From an uncultured Acidimicrobiales bacterium (lineage in GTDB: Bacteria > Actinomycetota > Acidimicrobiia > Acidimicrobiales > SZUA-35), in assembly GCA_938002965.1 (NCBI GenBank), contig CALKZY010000002.1:90518-154517 (forward strand): a DNA stretch of 64,000 bases. Direction: 5' to 3'. Position numbers and translations under genes: made by a program. Numbering within the stretch: position 1 is the first letter of the stretch; each line of letters begins with the position of its first letter. The notes beneath the pieces are model-generated. The model worked only from the letters and a program-made list of their open reading frames with translations. It was not told where the DNA came from and searched no databases. Shown in pieces: positions 17,424 through 26,520 of the stretch.

Positions 17424-17898
17424 GACCGGCAGTGCCACTGAACAGTAGGTTCCCGCCGTCCTGACTCCACTGGTCGGTTGCGGCCAGCACCTCCAACATC
17501 AGGTCGTCTTGGTCTGCCACCTCAGCCGGACACTCGTCGCTGGTGCCGCCGGTGATGGTGAACGAAGCTCGGCCGTCGTCTTCCAGAGAGAACGACCCCA
17601 AATAGCGGTTGCAGGCGGTGTCGATGGCCAGCGTGCCGGTCACGACGTCAAGCTCAGCGCTTGGCGTCGCGGTAAAGGCAATGTCGGTTGTCTCTGAGAT
17701 CGATGGTTGCACCGACGTCAGCTCATAAACACCGTTCACTTCGGCCGGAGCGATCGTGGGAAAGCCGACTGGAATCTCAGATTCGGAGTCGATGGTCTCT
17801 GTCGCTCCGCAAGCCGCCAAGGTCAACGCCAGGCCGATGGCCAGGACAGCCAGACCGTTGTGACCGGGCCGCCATCGATTAAACGCACGGAAGCTCAC
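17401..17898 (-). CDS. META-domain lipoprotein
   Basis: 165 aa. Residues 14-30 are a lipoprotein signal ending in the lipobox LAAC (Cys30). The mature part matches the META/HslJ fold: EVNGVYELTSV, ACNRYLGSFSLEDDGR (the CNxxxG core) and a second Cys in SDECPA. Function of the family is unclear (envelope stress and heat-shock links in E. coli HslJ). GTG start 6 nt after TACCGT. Confidence 0.85.
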   Translation of the reverse strand: MSFRAFNRWRPGHNGLAVLAIGLALTLAACGATETIDSESEIPVGFPTIAPAEVNGVYELTSVQPSISETTDIAFTATPSAELDVVTGTLAIDTACNRYLGSFSLEDDGRASFTITGGTSDECPAEVADQDDLMLEVLAATDQWSQDGGNLLFSGTAGPMTWTRS

Positions 17899-17900
17899 AA

Positions 17901-17919
17901 CGGCACGGTAACGGTGCCG
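17901..17919. promoter_or_regulatory. Inverted repeat over the META -10 box
   Basis: CGGCAC-GGTAACG-GTGCCG is a 6-bp inverted repeat whose left part covers the minus-strand -10 TACCGT (17905-17910) of the lipoprotein gene. Its position would suit an operator for a repressor, but this is inferred from symmetry only. Confidence 0.4.
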
Positions 17920-18008
17920 CTATCGTTTCCCGGCTGGTCAACCGCTGATTTCCCGGAGTTTTGAGCGCTCCTAGATTGGCCGCGGCAGTGTCGGTAACCT
18001 TGGTCGGC

Positions 18009-18653
18009 GTGAGCCACGGTCGTCCAATACCTGTATTCGCCTCAAGCGTCACGTTCAACCTGCCGGACACGGTGGTTGTCGCCGCCACCGAAGCCATCGA
18101 GTCTCAACGGTCGTTTACATCCAGCGTGGAGAAGATGCGATTCGTATTGAATCTGACAGCGCTCAACATCGACGACGGAGGTGGACCGTTCGGCGCAGCG
18201 GTGTTCGACGGAGATCATCGTCTACTGGCACCGGGGGTCAACAGAGTTGTGGCCGACTCCGCTCCAGTCGCCCACGCCGAGATTGTGGCTATCGCCGCCG
18301 CCGGCCAGACAGCTGAAACTTGGGACCTTGCCACGAGGGGGGACCTGACGCTTGTCACCTCGACTGAACCATGCGCGATGTGCCTTGGCGCCGTCCCGTG
18401 GTCGGGGGTAGGGGCAGTGATCATCGGGTCTCGCGATGCCGATGCCCGAGCTGCGGGCTTTGATGAAGGTCATAAGCCCAGGGACTGGATGGAACATCTC
18501 GCTTCCATCGGCATTTCGGTGGAGCGCGATGTGCTCAGGGCGGAGGCGGCAGAGGCTCTGTCCGACTACTCGACCAACGGGGGGCCTATCTACAACGGCC
18601 GAACGAAACCCCGGTCAGGGCTCGGACCTGAATCTCCCGATGTGGGTGGCTGA
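18009..18653 (+). CDS. Nucleoside/guanine deaminase-like protein (CDA superfamily)
   Basis: 214 aa from GTG 18009, chosen because TAACCT ends 8 nt upstream; a longer in-frame form from TTG 17961 is possible. Zinc site: HAE (His-Ala-Glu) and PCAMC with the two Cys ligands, as in guanine and cytosine deaminases. It precedes the xanthine-dehydrogenase-like genes by 32 bp, which makes guanine to xanthine deamination the natural reading. Confidence 0.85.
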   Translation: MSHGRPIPVFASSVTFNLPDTVVVAATEAIESQRSFTSSVEKMRFVLNLTALNIDDGGGPFGAAVFDGDHRLLAPGVNRVVADSAPVAHAEIVAIAAAGQTAETWDLATRGDLTLVTSTEPCAMCLGAVPWSGVGAVIIGSRDADARAAGFDEGHKPRDWMEHLASIGISVERDVLRAEAAEALSDYSTNGGPIYNGRTKPRSGLGPESPDVGG

Positions 18654-18672
18654 CGTCGGTACCGGTCGAACA

Positions 18673-18678
18673 TAGACT
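18673..18678 (+). promoter_or_regulatory. -10 box for leaderless xdh-like transcript
   Basis: TAGACT, 7 nt before the ATG at 18686. A GTG at 18683 is in frame but only 4 nt away, so the ATG is preferred. Confidence 0.55.
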
Positions 18679-18685
18679 TGGGGTG

Positions 18686-20242
18686 ATGGTTCACCACGTC
18701 CAAAAACCGGCTTCGGTCGTTGCTCAAGTTGTCACCCCGGCCTCATTGGCCGAGGCCCTACAGCTTCTCGGCCAGTTCGGCGAGCGGGCTAAAGCGATTG
18801 CCGGTGGAACCGACTTGATGATCGAGCTGGATCGAGGCTCACACTCCGACATTGACTGTCTGATCGATCTGACTCGGATCGAGGGCCTAGACGACATCCG
18901 GCCAGGCGGCGGTGATCCTGTTAGTGGAGGTCTGATACTCGGCCCCCTGGTTACCCACAACCGATGTGCTACCTCGACGCTTGTTCGACGCCACGCTCTG
19001 CCGTTGGCCCAAGCTTGCCTTGAGGTAGGTTCGCCTCCGCTGCGAAACCGGGCCACCGTTGTCGGCAACGTCGTGACCGCCAGCCCGGCCAACGACACAA
19101 TTTCCGCTTTGATGGTTCTTGACGCCGAGTTGACATTACAGTCTTTGAACCGCACCAGGACCGTCGCGCTAGTCGACTTCTACACCGGTTTCCGCTCAAC
19201 AGTCCTACAGCCAGACGAGTTGGTGACCGCCGTTCGGATACATGCCCTCGGCGATGACTGGCGCGCCGTGTACGTGAAGTCGGGACTGCGCCGTGCGCAG
19301 GCCATCTCCGTGGTTCATACCGCTCTCGCCTGTCGCCTTGACAGCGAGGGCATGGTATCGGAAGCCCGCCTGGCTGCCGGAAGCGTCGCTGCCACCGTTG
19401 TCAGGTTGCCCAATGCCGAGCGGGCACTGGTCGGTCAGTCGTTGACCAGTGAATCGGCGGTAGAGCTGGGTGCCCGAGTCGGTCGGTTGGCCGCCGAATC
19501 GGTCAACCCGATCGATGATGTCCGCTCTACCGCCGCCTACAGGTCCGACCAGCTGTCACAGATGGTAGAGCGGGCTATTCAAACTGTGGCCGAGAACCGA
19601 CAGGCCGAAGCCTTGCCTGAGCGCCCGGTAACACTGGCCGGCTCCACCCGTGGCCGTTGGCCGTCGGGACCGGCCCTGGCCGCCGATCACACGCCCGGTG
19701 ATGTCATCAGCGCAACCGTCAACGGGAAAGAGTCCGGCGGCCCTCCACCCGGCGACGGCGCAGCTGGCTCGCTGCTCGACTGGTTGCGCCAGCAGGGACT
19801 CTCAGGAGTGAAAGAAGGTTGCGCCGAGGGGGAGTGCGGAGCCTGCACAATCCACCTTGACGGGATGGCCACCTTGGCCTGTCTGATACCGGCTACCAGG
19901 GCTCATGGGAGCGATCTCACGACCATTGAGGGTCTGGCGTCCAGCGGACAAGAGGTGGCGGAGGCGCTTTGCGGATTGCAGTCGTCGTTCGTCGAACATG
20001 GGGCGGTGCAGTGCGGCTTTTGTATCCCCGGCTTCCTCATGGCAGCGGCCAAACTGGCTGAGGAACCGGGTGACGTCGCTACCGGCCAGGCGGCGGTGGC
20101 CACTGGCATGGCCGGGAACCTGTGTCGATGCACCGGCTACTACAAGATCACCGAAGCCATCATGGCTACGTTGGGCCAAAAGGTTTCGCCCCGGGATCTA
20201 GGTAAAGATGAAGGGGGACGGCGTCATGAGCGAGTCCGTTGA
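18686..20242 (+). CDS. Xanthine-dehydrogenase-type FAD subunit fused to 2Fe-2S subunit
   Basis: 518 aa fusion. Residues 1 to about 290 are the FAD-binding domain (AIAGGTDLMIEL, GSPPLRNRATVVGN). Residues about 340-500 are the 2Fe-2S ferredoxin-like and helical domains, with Cys379, 384, 387 and 399 for the first cluster and Cys443, 446, 480 and 482 for the second (CGFCIPG, LCRCTGYY). Classic xanthine oxidase has the order FeS-FAD-Moco, so this FAD-FeS order is a distinct fusion. It overlaps the Moco subunit gene by 17 nt. Confidence 0.93.
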   Translation: MVHHVQKPASVVAQVVTPASLAEALQLLGQFGERAKAIAGGTDLMIELDRGSHSDIDCLIDLTRIEGLDDIRPGGGDPVSGGLILGPLVTHNRCATSTLVRRHALPLAQACLEVGSPPLRNRATVVGNVVTASPANDTISALMVLDAELTLQSLNRTRTVALVDFYTGFRSTVLQPDELVTAVRIHALGDDWRAVYVKSGLRRAQAISVVHTALACRLDSEGMVSEARLAAGSVAATVVRLPNAERALVGQSLTSESAVELGARVGRLAAESVNPIDDVRSTAAYRSDQLSQMVERAIQTVAENRQAEALPERPVTLAGSTRGRWPSGPALAADHTPGDVISATVNGKESGGPPPGDGAAGSLLDWLRQQGLSGVKEGCAEGECGACTIHLDGMATLACLIPATRAHGSDLTTIEGLASSGQEVAEALCGLQSSFVEHGAVQCGFCIPGFLMAAAKLAEEPGDVATGQAAVATGMAGNLCRCTGYYKITEAIMATLGQKVSPRDLGKDEGGRRHERVR

Positions 20243-22541
20243 AGGGTCGTTTGGACTGGGGCAACCGACGATCAAGATCGATGGGGCCGCCAAAACAACC
20301 GGTGAGACGATCTACGCCGAAGACGTTGCTCCACCGAATGCTCTCTACGCCAAGGTGGTATTCACCGATAAGGTCCACGCTCGCTTGCTGAACTTGGACG
20401 TAACGGCCTGCGAGGCTGCACCTGGGGTGGTTGCCGTTGTTACTGCAGCTGATGTCCCGGTCAACGAATACGGGCTGACGATGTTCGATCAGCCGGTTCT
20501 GATCGGAGCCCAATCGACGTCTGACGCGGCGTCAGGCGGTGCAATGGTTGCAGCCGATGTGTCTCGCTGGGAGGCTGACCATCTGGCGGTGGTCTTGGCC
20601 GAATCGGCCCGGGCAGCTGAAGTCGCCGCCACTCTGATCGAGACCGAGTGGGAGGAACTGGCCGAAGCGACCGATGTTGACTCCGCCCTGGCCAATGATG
20701 CTCCGGTTCTCCATCCTGAGCAGCCGAGCCTCGATGCTGGCCCCAACGCCTACCAGCACTACGTGGTCCGCCACGGTGATGTGTCGGCTGCGATGACGGC
20801 AGCCGACGTGATTGTCGAGGCAACCTACGAGGTGCCGCATCAAGAGCACGCCTACCTCCAGACCGAGGCCGGTTTTGCCTACCTGGATGACGACGGCCGG
20901 ATCACGATCGAAACCGCCGGGCAGTGGACCCACGAGGATCGCCACCAGGTGGCCCACGCCTTGGGAGTCGACGACGAAGACATTCGCGTTGTCTACCGTG
21001 CCATCGGCGGCGCCTTCGGCGGCAAGGAGGACATGAGCCTCCAGATCGTTCTTGCCCTGGCTGTTCGCAAGTTGGATGCCATGGGAATCCACCGTCCAGT
21101 GGTGTCGAGATGGTCTCGTGAAGAATCGATCGTGGGTCATCACAAGCGCCACCGCGGACGGATTCACACCCGTTGGGGAGCGGACTCGGACGGGCGAGTC
21201 GTGGCGATCGAAGCCGACTGTTTCCTCGATGCCGGGGCCTATAACTACACCTCGAACAAAGTGTTGGGCAACCTGCACCTGACGGTGGCCGGGCCCTACG
21301 TCGTGCCAAACGCCCGTATTGACAGTTGGGCGGTGTACACCAACACGGTGCCCGGTGGAGCCTTCCGAGGCTTCGGCGGCCCACAAGGCTGTTTCGTAGC
21401 CGAGTCGCAAATGAATCGATTGGCGGAGGCTTGCGGCCTTGATCCGGTGGAAGTCCGTCGGCGCAACATTGTGGTTGAGGGATCTCTTGGCATCACGGGA
21501 ACTCCTCTACCCGAAGGCGTCAGCCTGGACCAGGTGATTGAAGCGTGCGCCGACACTGCGCATTGGACGATTGAAGCTGAGCCGGTCAAACCCGTCGCCT
21601 CGTTTGCATCATTGCCGCCGTCTGCCGAATCGGTGCGTCGGGGGCGAGGCTTTGCATGTGGCTACAAGAACGTCGGCTTTTCTTTCGGGTTCCCCGAGCG
21701 TTCCGAAGCCACCATTGTTTTGCACGGACAGGACCCGTCGGCCTCCGACGGGCTTGAGCAGTCAAGTCCGGTGCGCGCCGAGGTGTTCTTGGCCGGTGCC
21801 GATGTCGGCCAGGGCGCTCACACTGCGTTCCTACAAATGGCGGCTGAGGCCGTTGGCTTGGACGGCTCGGCTGTGAGCGGCACGTTCTCCGACACCGCAA
21901 CATCCGGTGACTCGGGTTCGGCTTCGGCGTCGCGACTGTCGTTCATGACCGGAAACGCCATCCTGGGGGCGGCTGAGGAAGCCGACAAAGCCTGGCGAAA
22001 CGGTGACCGACCGGCCATCGGTCACTTCCGCTACGTACCTCCACCAACAGAACCGCTGGACCCCGACGGGGCTCCGACGGTCCCCAACTTCGCCTACGGG
22101 TACGTGGCCGAGGCCGTCGATCTGTCGGTAGACGTGTCGACTGGCCACATCGTGGTCCATGACGTGGTGTGCGCTGTCGATGTCGGTCGGATCATTAACC
22201 GTCAGCTGGCCGAAGGCCAAGTGGAAGGAGCAATCGTTCAGGCTCACGGCTACGTGCTGTCCGAGCGGCTGGTCTTGGACGGAGGGCGGATACAGAACCC
22301 ACGCTTCAGTGGCTATCTGATTCCAGGCATCGGCGATATCCCAGAGAAGGTGCGTACCGTGTTGCTGGAGGTTCCCGACCCGCTCGGGCCCTTCGGTGTT
22401 CGCGGTATGGCCGAGATGCCCTATCTGCCCTATGCCCCGGCCGTCATCGGGGCGTTGCATGACGCGACGGGAGTCTGGTTCGACTCGTTCCCGTTGACAC
22501 CACCGATGGTTCGAGCTCGCTTGGTTGATGCCGGCTGGTAA
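20226..22541 (+). CDS. Xanthine-dehydrogenase-type molybdopterin-binding subunit
   Basis: 771 aa large subunit of the molybdenum hydroxylase family. The ATG at 20226 is preferred over 20208 because AAGGGGG lies 8 nt upstream. Key segments: AIGGAFGGKED, GGAFRGFGGPQ (Arg region of the substrate pocket), DVGQGAHT, and GVRGMAEMPYLP with the active-site Glu. With the fused FAD/FeS gene it makes a complete hydroxylase, probably oxidising hypoxanthine or xanthine. It ends 3 bp from the convergent DUF1501 gene. Confidence 0.93.
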   Translation: MSESVEGSFGLGQPTIKIDGAAKTTGETIYAEDVAPPNALYAKVVFTDKVHARLLNLDVTACEAAPGVVAVVTAADVPVNEYGLTMFDQPVLIGAQSTSDAASGGAMVAADVSRWEADHLAVVLAESARAAEVAATLIETEWEELAEATDVDSALANDAPVLHPEQPSLDAGPNAYQHYVVRHGDVSAAMTAADVIVEATYEVPHQEHAYLQTEAGFAYLDDDGRITIETAGQWTHEDRHQVAHALGVDDEDIRVVYRAIGGAFGGKEDMSLQIVLALAVRKLDAMGIHRPVVSRWSREESIVGHHKRHRGRIHTRWGADSDGRVVAIEADCFLDAGAYNYTSNKVLGNLHLTVAGPYVVPNARIDSWAVYTNTVPGGAFRGFGGPQGCFVAESQMNRLAEACGLDPVEVRRRNIVVEGSLGITGTPLPEGVSLDQVIEACADTAHWTIEAEPVKPVASFASLPPSAESVRRGRGFACGYKNVGFSFGFPERSEATIVLHGQDPSASDGLEQSSPVRAEVFLAGADVGQGAHTAFLQMAAEAVGLDGSAVSGTFSDTATSGDSGSASASRLSFMTGNAILGAAEEADKAWRNGDRPAIGHFRYVPPPTEPLDPDGAPTVPNFAYGYVAEAVDLSVDVSTGHIVVHDVVCAVDVGRIINRQLAEGQVEGAIVQAHGYVLSERLVLDGGRIQNPRFSGYLIPGIGDIPEKVRTVLLEVPDPLGPFGVRGMAEMPYLPYAPAVIGALHDATGVWFDSFPLTPPMVRARLVDAGW

Positions 22542-22544
22542 ACG

Positions 22545-24554
22545 TTACGAGTCGTTGACCTTCTTCTTGACTTTCTTCTTGAACTCGTCTGAGTTGCTGA
22601 AGCCCACCATTATCTGTCCGCGGGAGCGTCCTCGGTTGAGCAGTGACGTCCAGTAGTCAAGCCCGTTCCCGACAGCTTCTCGTTCCAGGACGTTGCGGTA
22701 AACCAATTGGACGAACTGTCGGTTGTTGAGTGAACCGTACCGTCGGGCGAACTCCGACGAAGAGGCAAAGTTGTCGGAGACGACGGGTACTCCGGCCCCA
22801 GCGTTGATCCAGTAATTCAGGCCCTGCTCCTTCGGTTGCCGCAGGAAGTAGGCGTAGTACAGCCTTCCGACCGGCCCGGCCATCTCCATCTTCAGAACCT
22901 CAGGGTTGGTCCGCTTGACGAAGGCCGGCACGTCGATCAAGCTTGCCACCAGTTGCCCCCGAGGTGTGCCGGAGGCGAAGCGCTTCGTCCATGTCGTCCG
23001 CTCGCTGGCGTTGGCCCCCCGGCCGTGAACAGCCCGATAGACGATGTCGATGAAGCTTGAGTCGCCCGGTGTGCCGTAGGCGGCCCTGAATGCTGCCGAC
23101 TCAGCGATGGCGGTGGCGGCCGATGCTACCGTGCGTCGCCCCGTTACGTGTGAGTCGGCGACTTTCTCGAACTGCTCCTCGTCGGGAATTGTGCCGAGGA
23201 GCGCAAGGTGGGCTCTTGCCACCCGGGCACGCCTTTGGCGGATGCTGGCGGTGTTGCCGCCGGTGTTTGTGCTGTCGACAGCGCTGCCGGGTTTGTTCAG
23301 GAAACCAAGGTTTTCGTAGTTGCCTCCAAACAGGTCGCTGGCGTCGGCCCCGAGCCATGTGGTGGCGATGGTGGAGTAGAAGGCCATCATGTCAACGGTT
23401 GGAACAGGATTGCCGTAGCGATCCAGATTCCGTAGCGACGGAGGTTGTCCGTGGAATCCCGGCTTGACCTGGTTGCCGACTAGAAAGAGCGAATTGGCGG
23501 TGCCGTGGTCGGTGCCACTTCCGTTGTAGGCCACCCGTCGTCCGAACTCCGAGGTACCCACAACCAGGGTTCGGTTTCGTTGTTCGGCTTTGAGGGTGGA
23601 GAAGAATGTCTTGAGTCCGGCGTTGATTTCCCGCATGCGGTCGCGGTGCATCGTCGCTTGGCCGGCGTGGCTGTCGAAGTCGCCGAATACGATTGAAACC
23701 ACGCGAACCCCGAGATTGGCGTTGATCAGCCTGGCGGCCAATCGCATCTTGGTAACGACTCGAGCTTCGTCGTCGCGATCGTCGAACATCGGGGCAACTG
23801 TGGCGGCATAGTCGACGGCTCGCCGACCGGCGGCTCCCAGGTGGTCTCCCATCGGACCCAGCCCGCTGCCTCCGACACCGAAGGCCCGGATGGCTTCGTT
23901 CTGTCGGGCGTAGGTGGGTTCGATATCGGTGGTACGCAGGATGTCCTTGCCGTGATCGGGAAGCCCGATGGCGTCGCGAGATCGGCCCTTGACCAGCAGT
24001 GGAATGGACCCACCCAGACTGAGGCCGGCGAACGGGTTGGTGGCGGCCGCGTCGTCCAGGAATCGGCCGAGCCAGCCGGTTTGGAATGGCGGTCGGGAGT
24101 TGGTGGCCGCCATGACATGGGCCATCGAAACAAAGTGGCTGAGTGTTTCCGCTTGGTGGCCAACACCATCGACGACGGCTACCCGGCCCTGGTCCCATAG
24201 TGTCTTCATGTACGGAAGGTTTGGGTTGAGGCCCCGTCCTCCACCGAGGTTGATGGCCTCGCCCGGGCGAACGGCCAGCGAGCCTCGAGCATCGTAGTAG
24301 GCTCCATCGCCGGTGGGAACGAACGTGTTCAGGCCGTCGTTGCCGCCGCCCATGGTCAACAGAACAAGGACACCATCGGACCCGCTTCCGGTTGAGGCAG
24401 CTGAGGCAGCTTCGGTCATCCAGTTTGGTAGTGCGGTGATGGCCATACCGGCACCGACGGCTTGAAGAAATCGTCGGCGACTCAGGTTGGTCGAATCTTG
24501 TGGCAACGGTGTTGAGAGCGCGCCAAGTACATCGGAAGTGGTTGGATCGGTCAT
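22545..24554 (-). CDS. DUF1501 Tat-exported protein with C-terminal DUF4214 repeats
   Basis: 669 aa. Twin-arginine signal SRRRFLQ at residues 25-31. The DUF1501 domain (sulfatase-like fold) spans about 60-430: MGGGNDGLNT, SLGGSIP, VFGDFDSHAGQ, GTSEFGRRVAYNGSGTDHG. The C-terminal 230 residues contain DUF4214-like modules (VYRAVHGRGANASERTTW..., VYRNVLEREAVGNGLDYW). A Lys-rich end (KKKVKKKVN) closes the protein. The ATG overlaps the upstream DUF1800 stop (ATGA). Function of the DUF1501/DUF1800 pair is not established; export and envelope or matrix association are inferred. Confidence 0.9.
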   Translation of the reverse strand: MTDPTTSDVLGALSTPLPQDSTNLSRRRFLQAVGAGMAITALPNWMTEAASAASTGSGSDGVLVLLTMGGGNDGLNTFVPTGDGAYYDARGSLAVRPGEAINLGGGRGLNPNLPYMKTLWDQGRVAVVDGVGHQAETLSHFVSMAHVMAATNSRPPFQTGWLGRFLDDAAATNPFAGLSLGGSIPLLVKGRSRDAIGLPDHGKDILRTTDIEPTYARQNEAIRAFGVGGSGLGPMGDHLGAAGRRAVDYAATVAPMFDDRDDEARVVTKMRLAARLINANLGVRVVSIVFGDFDSHAGQATMHRDRMREINAGLKTFFSTLKAEQRNRTLVVGTSEFGRRVAYNGSGTDHGTANSLFLVGNQVKPGFHGQPPSLRNLDRYGNPVPTVDMMAFYSTIATTWLGADASDLFGGNYENLGFLNKPGSAVDSTNTGGNTASIRQRRARVARAHLALLGTIPDEEQFEKVADSHVTGRRTVASAATAIAESAAFRAAYGTPGDSSFIDIVYRAVHGRGANASERTTWTKRFASGTPRGQLVASLIDVPAFVKRTNPEVLKMEMAGPVGRLYYAYFLRQPKEQGLNYWINAGAGVPVVSDNFASSSEFARRYGSLNNRQFVQLVYRNVLEREAVGNGLDYWTSLLNRGRSRGQIMVGFSNSDEFKKKVKKKVNDS

Positions 24555-25909
24555 GCCAGTTGCATCTCCGGAGTGAGTAGCGGCAGCATTAGCAAGCCGA
24601 ATCGCTGACCCCACGATGACTTGACCGACCGTTCAGAACGGACATAGTCGAGGAGTACGTCACGGGAGTGCTGGGTCTGTAGCCGAATGCCGTAGTTACG
24701 TAGCGCCATGTCAACCGCTTCCTGAGGGGTGTGTTTGAATGTCCTGGTCGGATGCCAGGAAGTGACCTCTCCGACGTCTTCGAGGTCGTTTCGATCCGAC
24801 GCTCGCCAACGCATGTCCGATGCCATGTTTGCTTTGGCCCATAGGGCAGATTCCGAGACCCAGTACTCGTTCTGCCGCCATCCACTGACATTGGGCGGAT
24901 CGAACGGTTTCTGGCCCATGGTTTGTAGATACCACTCCGGGTGCGTGTCGGCGCACGACAGGCGGGTGTGCCGCATGACAGCGACCACATACTCGACCGG
25001 ACTGCGAACCAGGCCGCTTCGGGCCTCGGGGCTTCGGAAGGCGGGGTGCATGAAGATGGCCCTAAGCGTCGGCTTGATCTCCAGCTTGGGTTGGTAGGTG
25101 ACCATGATGTCGCTCACCACTTGGTCATTGAGGTCCACCGGGTAGGCGAAGAACGACCACAATCGGCGACACATGAAGCGTGCGTGTTCGTTGCGGCGAT
25201 GGTTAAGAAGCAGGTTGATAACATCCTGGCCTTTCCAATGGCCTCGTTGCCCCAAGAAGACCTTGGAACCGGAATCGTGGAGCGCTGGAGTAAAGCGATA
25301 GCGTCCATCGCCACCGATGCCGTGACCGGTCCAGGCCCGCGCCGACTCTCTGACGTCGCTCTCGGAGTAGTTGCCGACCCCGAGGGTGAATAGCTCCATC
25401 AGCTCCCGCGAGAAGTTCTCGTTCAGCTCGCCGGCGACGTTTTCGTCGTTGTCGAGGTAGCGCAACATCGCCGGACCGATAGACGTGCGCCAGACGACAT
25501 CACGGGTGTTGCTAAGGCCCTGGGTTCGAAACAGCTGGTTTTGTTCGAACATCATTCGATGGTCCCCGACCTTGTCGAGACCGCTGCACAGCAGACCGTG
25601 CCAAAAGAGGGTCATCTTCTCTTGGATCGGAGCCTGGGTTACCGGGCGCCGAGCACGGTCTAGCCAGTAGTGGACCATGTCGACCCACTTGGCGTACCAG
25701 TCCCGGCCCGGCGATAGATCGGGGCCGCGAGTCAGCGCCGGGGCACGCGAGGTGTCGAGCGTCATGTCGACAAGTTGGCCCCAGGTCTTATTACGGTGGG
25801 CCATTATCTCGGTTTCGGTTGCCCCGAACCCGGCTCGGCTGAAGAGATGGGCGACATCCCAGTAGCTCAATGTCATGTTGTGGTTCTTCGGGATCATTGG
25901 CCGAAGCAT
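24551..25909 (-). CDS. DUF1800 family protein
   Basis: 452 aa. Characteristic motifs: AHLFSRAGFGAT near the N-terminus, MTLFWHGLL, NENFSRELMELFTLGVGNYSESDVRE and PPNVSGWRQNEYW. No signal peptide is visible, so it may travel with its DUF1501 partner through the Tat system or stay inside. The gene is transcribed first and overlaps DUF1501 by 4 nt. A TTGACT lies upstream (25931-25936 region) but the spacing to a good -10 is unclear. Confidence 0.92.
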   Translation of the reverse strand: MLRPMIPKNHNMTLSYWDVAHLFSRAGFGATETEIMAHRNKTWGQLVDMTLDTSRAPALTRGPDLSPGRDWYAKWVDMVHYWLDRARRPVTQAPIQEKMTLFWHGLLCSGLDKVGDHRMMFEQNQLFRTQGLSNTRDVVWRTSIGPAMLRYLDNDENVAGELNENFSRELMELFTLGVGNYSESDVRESARAWTGHGIGGDGRYRFTPALHDSGSKVFLGQRGHWKGQDVINLLLNHRRNEHARFMCRRLWSFFAYPVDLNDQVVSDIMVTYQPKLEIKPTLRAIFMHPAFRSPEARSGLVRSPVEYVVAVMRHTRLSCADTHPEWYLQTMGQKPFDPPNVSGWRQNEYWVSESALWAKANMASDMRWRASDRNDLEDVGEVTSWHPTRTFKHTPQEAVDMALRNYGIRLQTQHSRDVLLDYVRSERSVKSSWGQRFGLLMLPLLTPEMQLA

Positions 25910-26028
25910 TGAGCCGAAATTTCCCTAGTCAAGCGAAATCAGACCCATGCCGATACAGCTCTCAGGTGCGACGAAATGGCCAACCGGCTTCTTCCCCGTC
26001 ACCGATTGTCTTCCAGATCGCACAGCCT

Positions 26029-26514
26029 ATGAGCCATGTCCAACATCTGATTGAGTCGATATTCCCCAAGACCGAACGTAGTTGTCGTCGGCGCGTCAAG
26101 CGGGGGGCGCAGGACTGTCCCCCGAAGCAGGAACGGGGCGCCGTAATCATCGAGTTCGCCATGTTGGCACCCATTCTCTTGATGGTCTCGCTTGGTATCT
26201 TTCAGGTTTCTCTTCTGCTGTTCCAACAGCAGGCTCTTCATTCGGCGGCTCGAGAAGGCGCCCGCATTGCTTCGCTTCCGACTAGTTCGATCTCCGATAT
26301 CGAATCGGCCGCCAGCGACGCCATGCTCGGCGTCACCTTCGCCAGCCAACCTACGGTGACCCTCACCCCCGACGATGGGGCGCCGCCATGCGAGGATCGA
26401 GCGACGCTACCGGTGACCGTCGATCTCGCCACCTCGACCCGTCTGGACATTCCCTTCGTGTCCGGCCGCATCGTCACCTTGACGTCTTCAGCCACCTTCA
26501 GATGCGAGGAGTAA
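26029..26514 (+). CDS. TadE-like pseudopilin
   Basis: 161 aa from the ATG giving MSHVQHL; the frame is open to 25870 but the extra 53 residues look non-coding. After a basic leader comes ERGAVIIEFAMLAPILLMVS: a class III prepilin-like site with Gly before AVIIEF (Glu at +5) and a hydrophobic helix. The rest is a small beta-rich domain with two Cys. Pairs with the TadG-like gene 6 bp downstream and with the convergent Tad machinery. Confidence 0.88.
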   Translation: MSHVQHLIESIFPKTERSCRRRVKRGAQDCPPKQERGAVIIEFAMLAPILLMVSLGIFQVSLLLFQQQALHSAAREGARIASLPTSSISDIESAASDAMLGVTFASQPTVTLTPDDGAPPCEDRATLPVTVDLATSTRLDIPFVSGRIVTLTSSATFRCEE

Positions 26515-26520
26515 AAGTCA

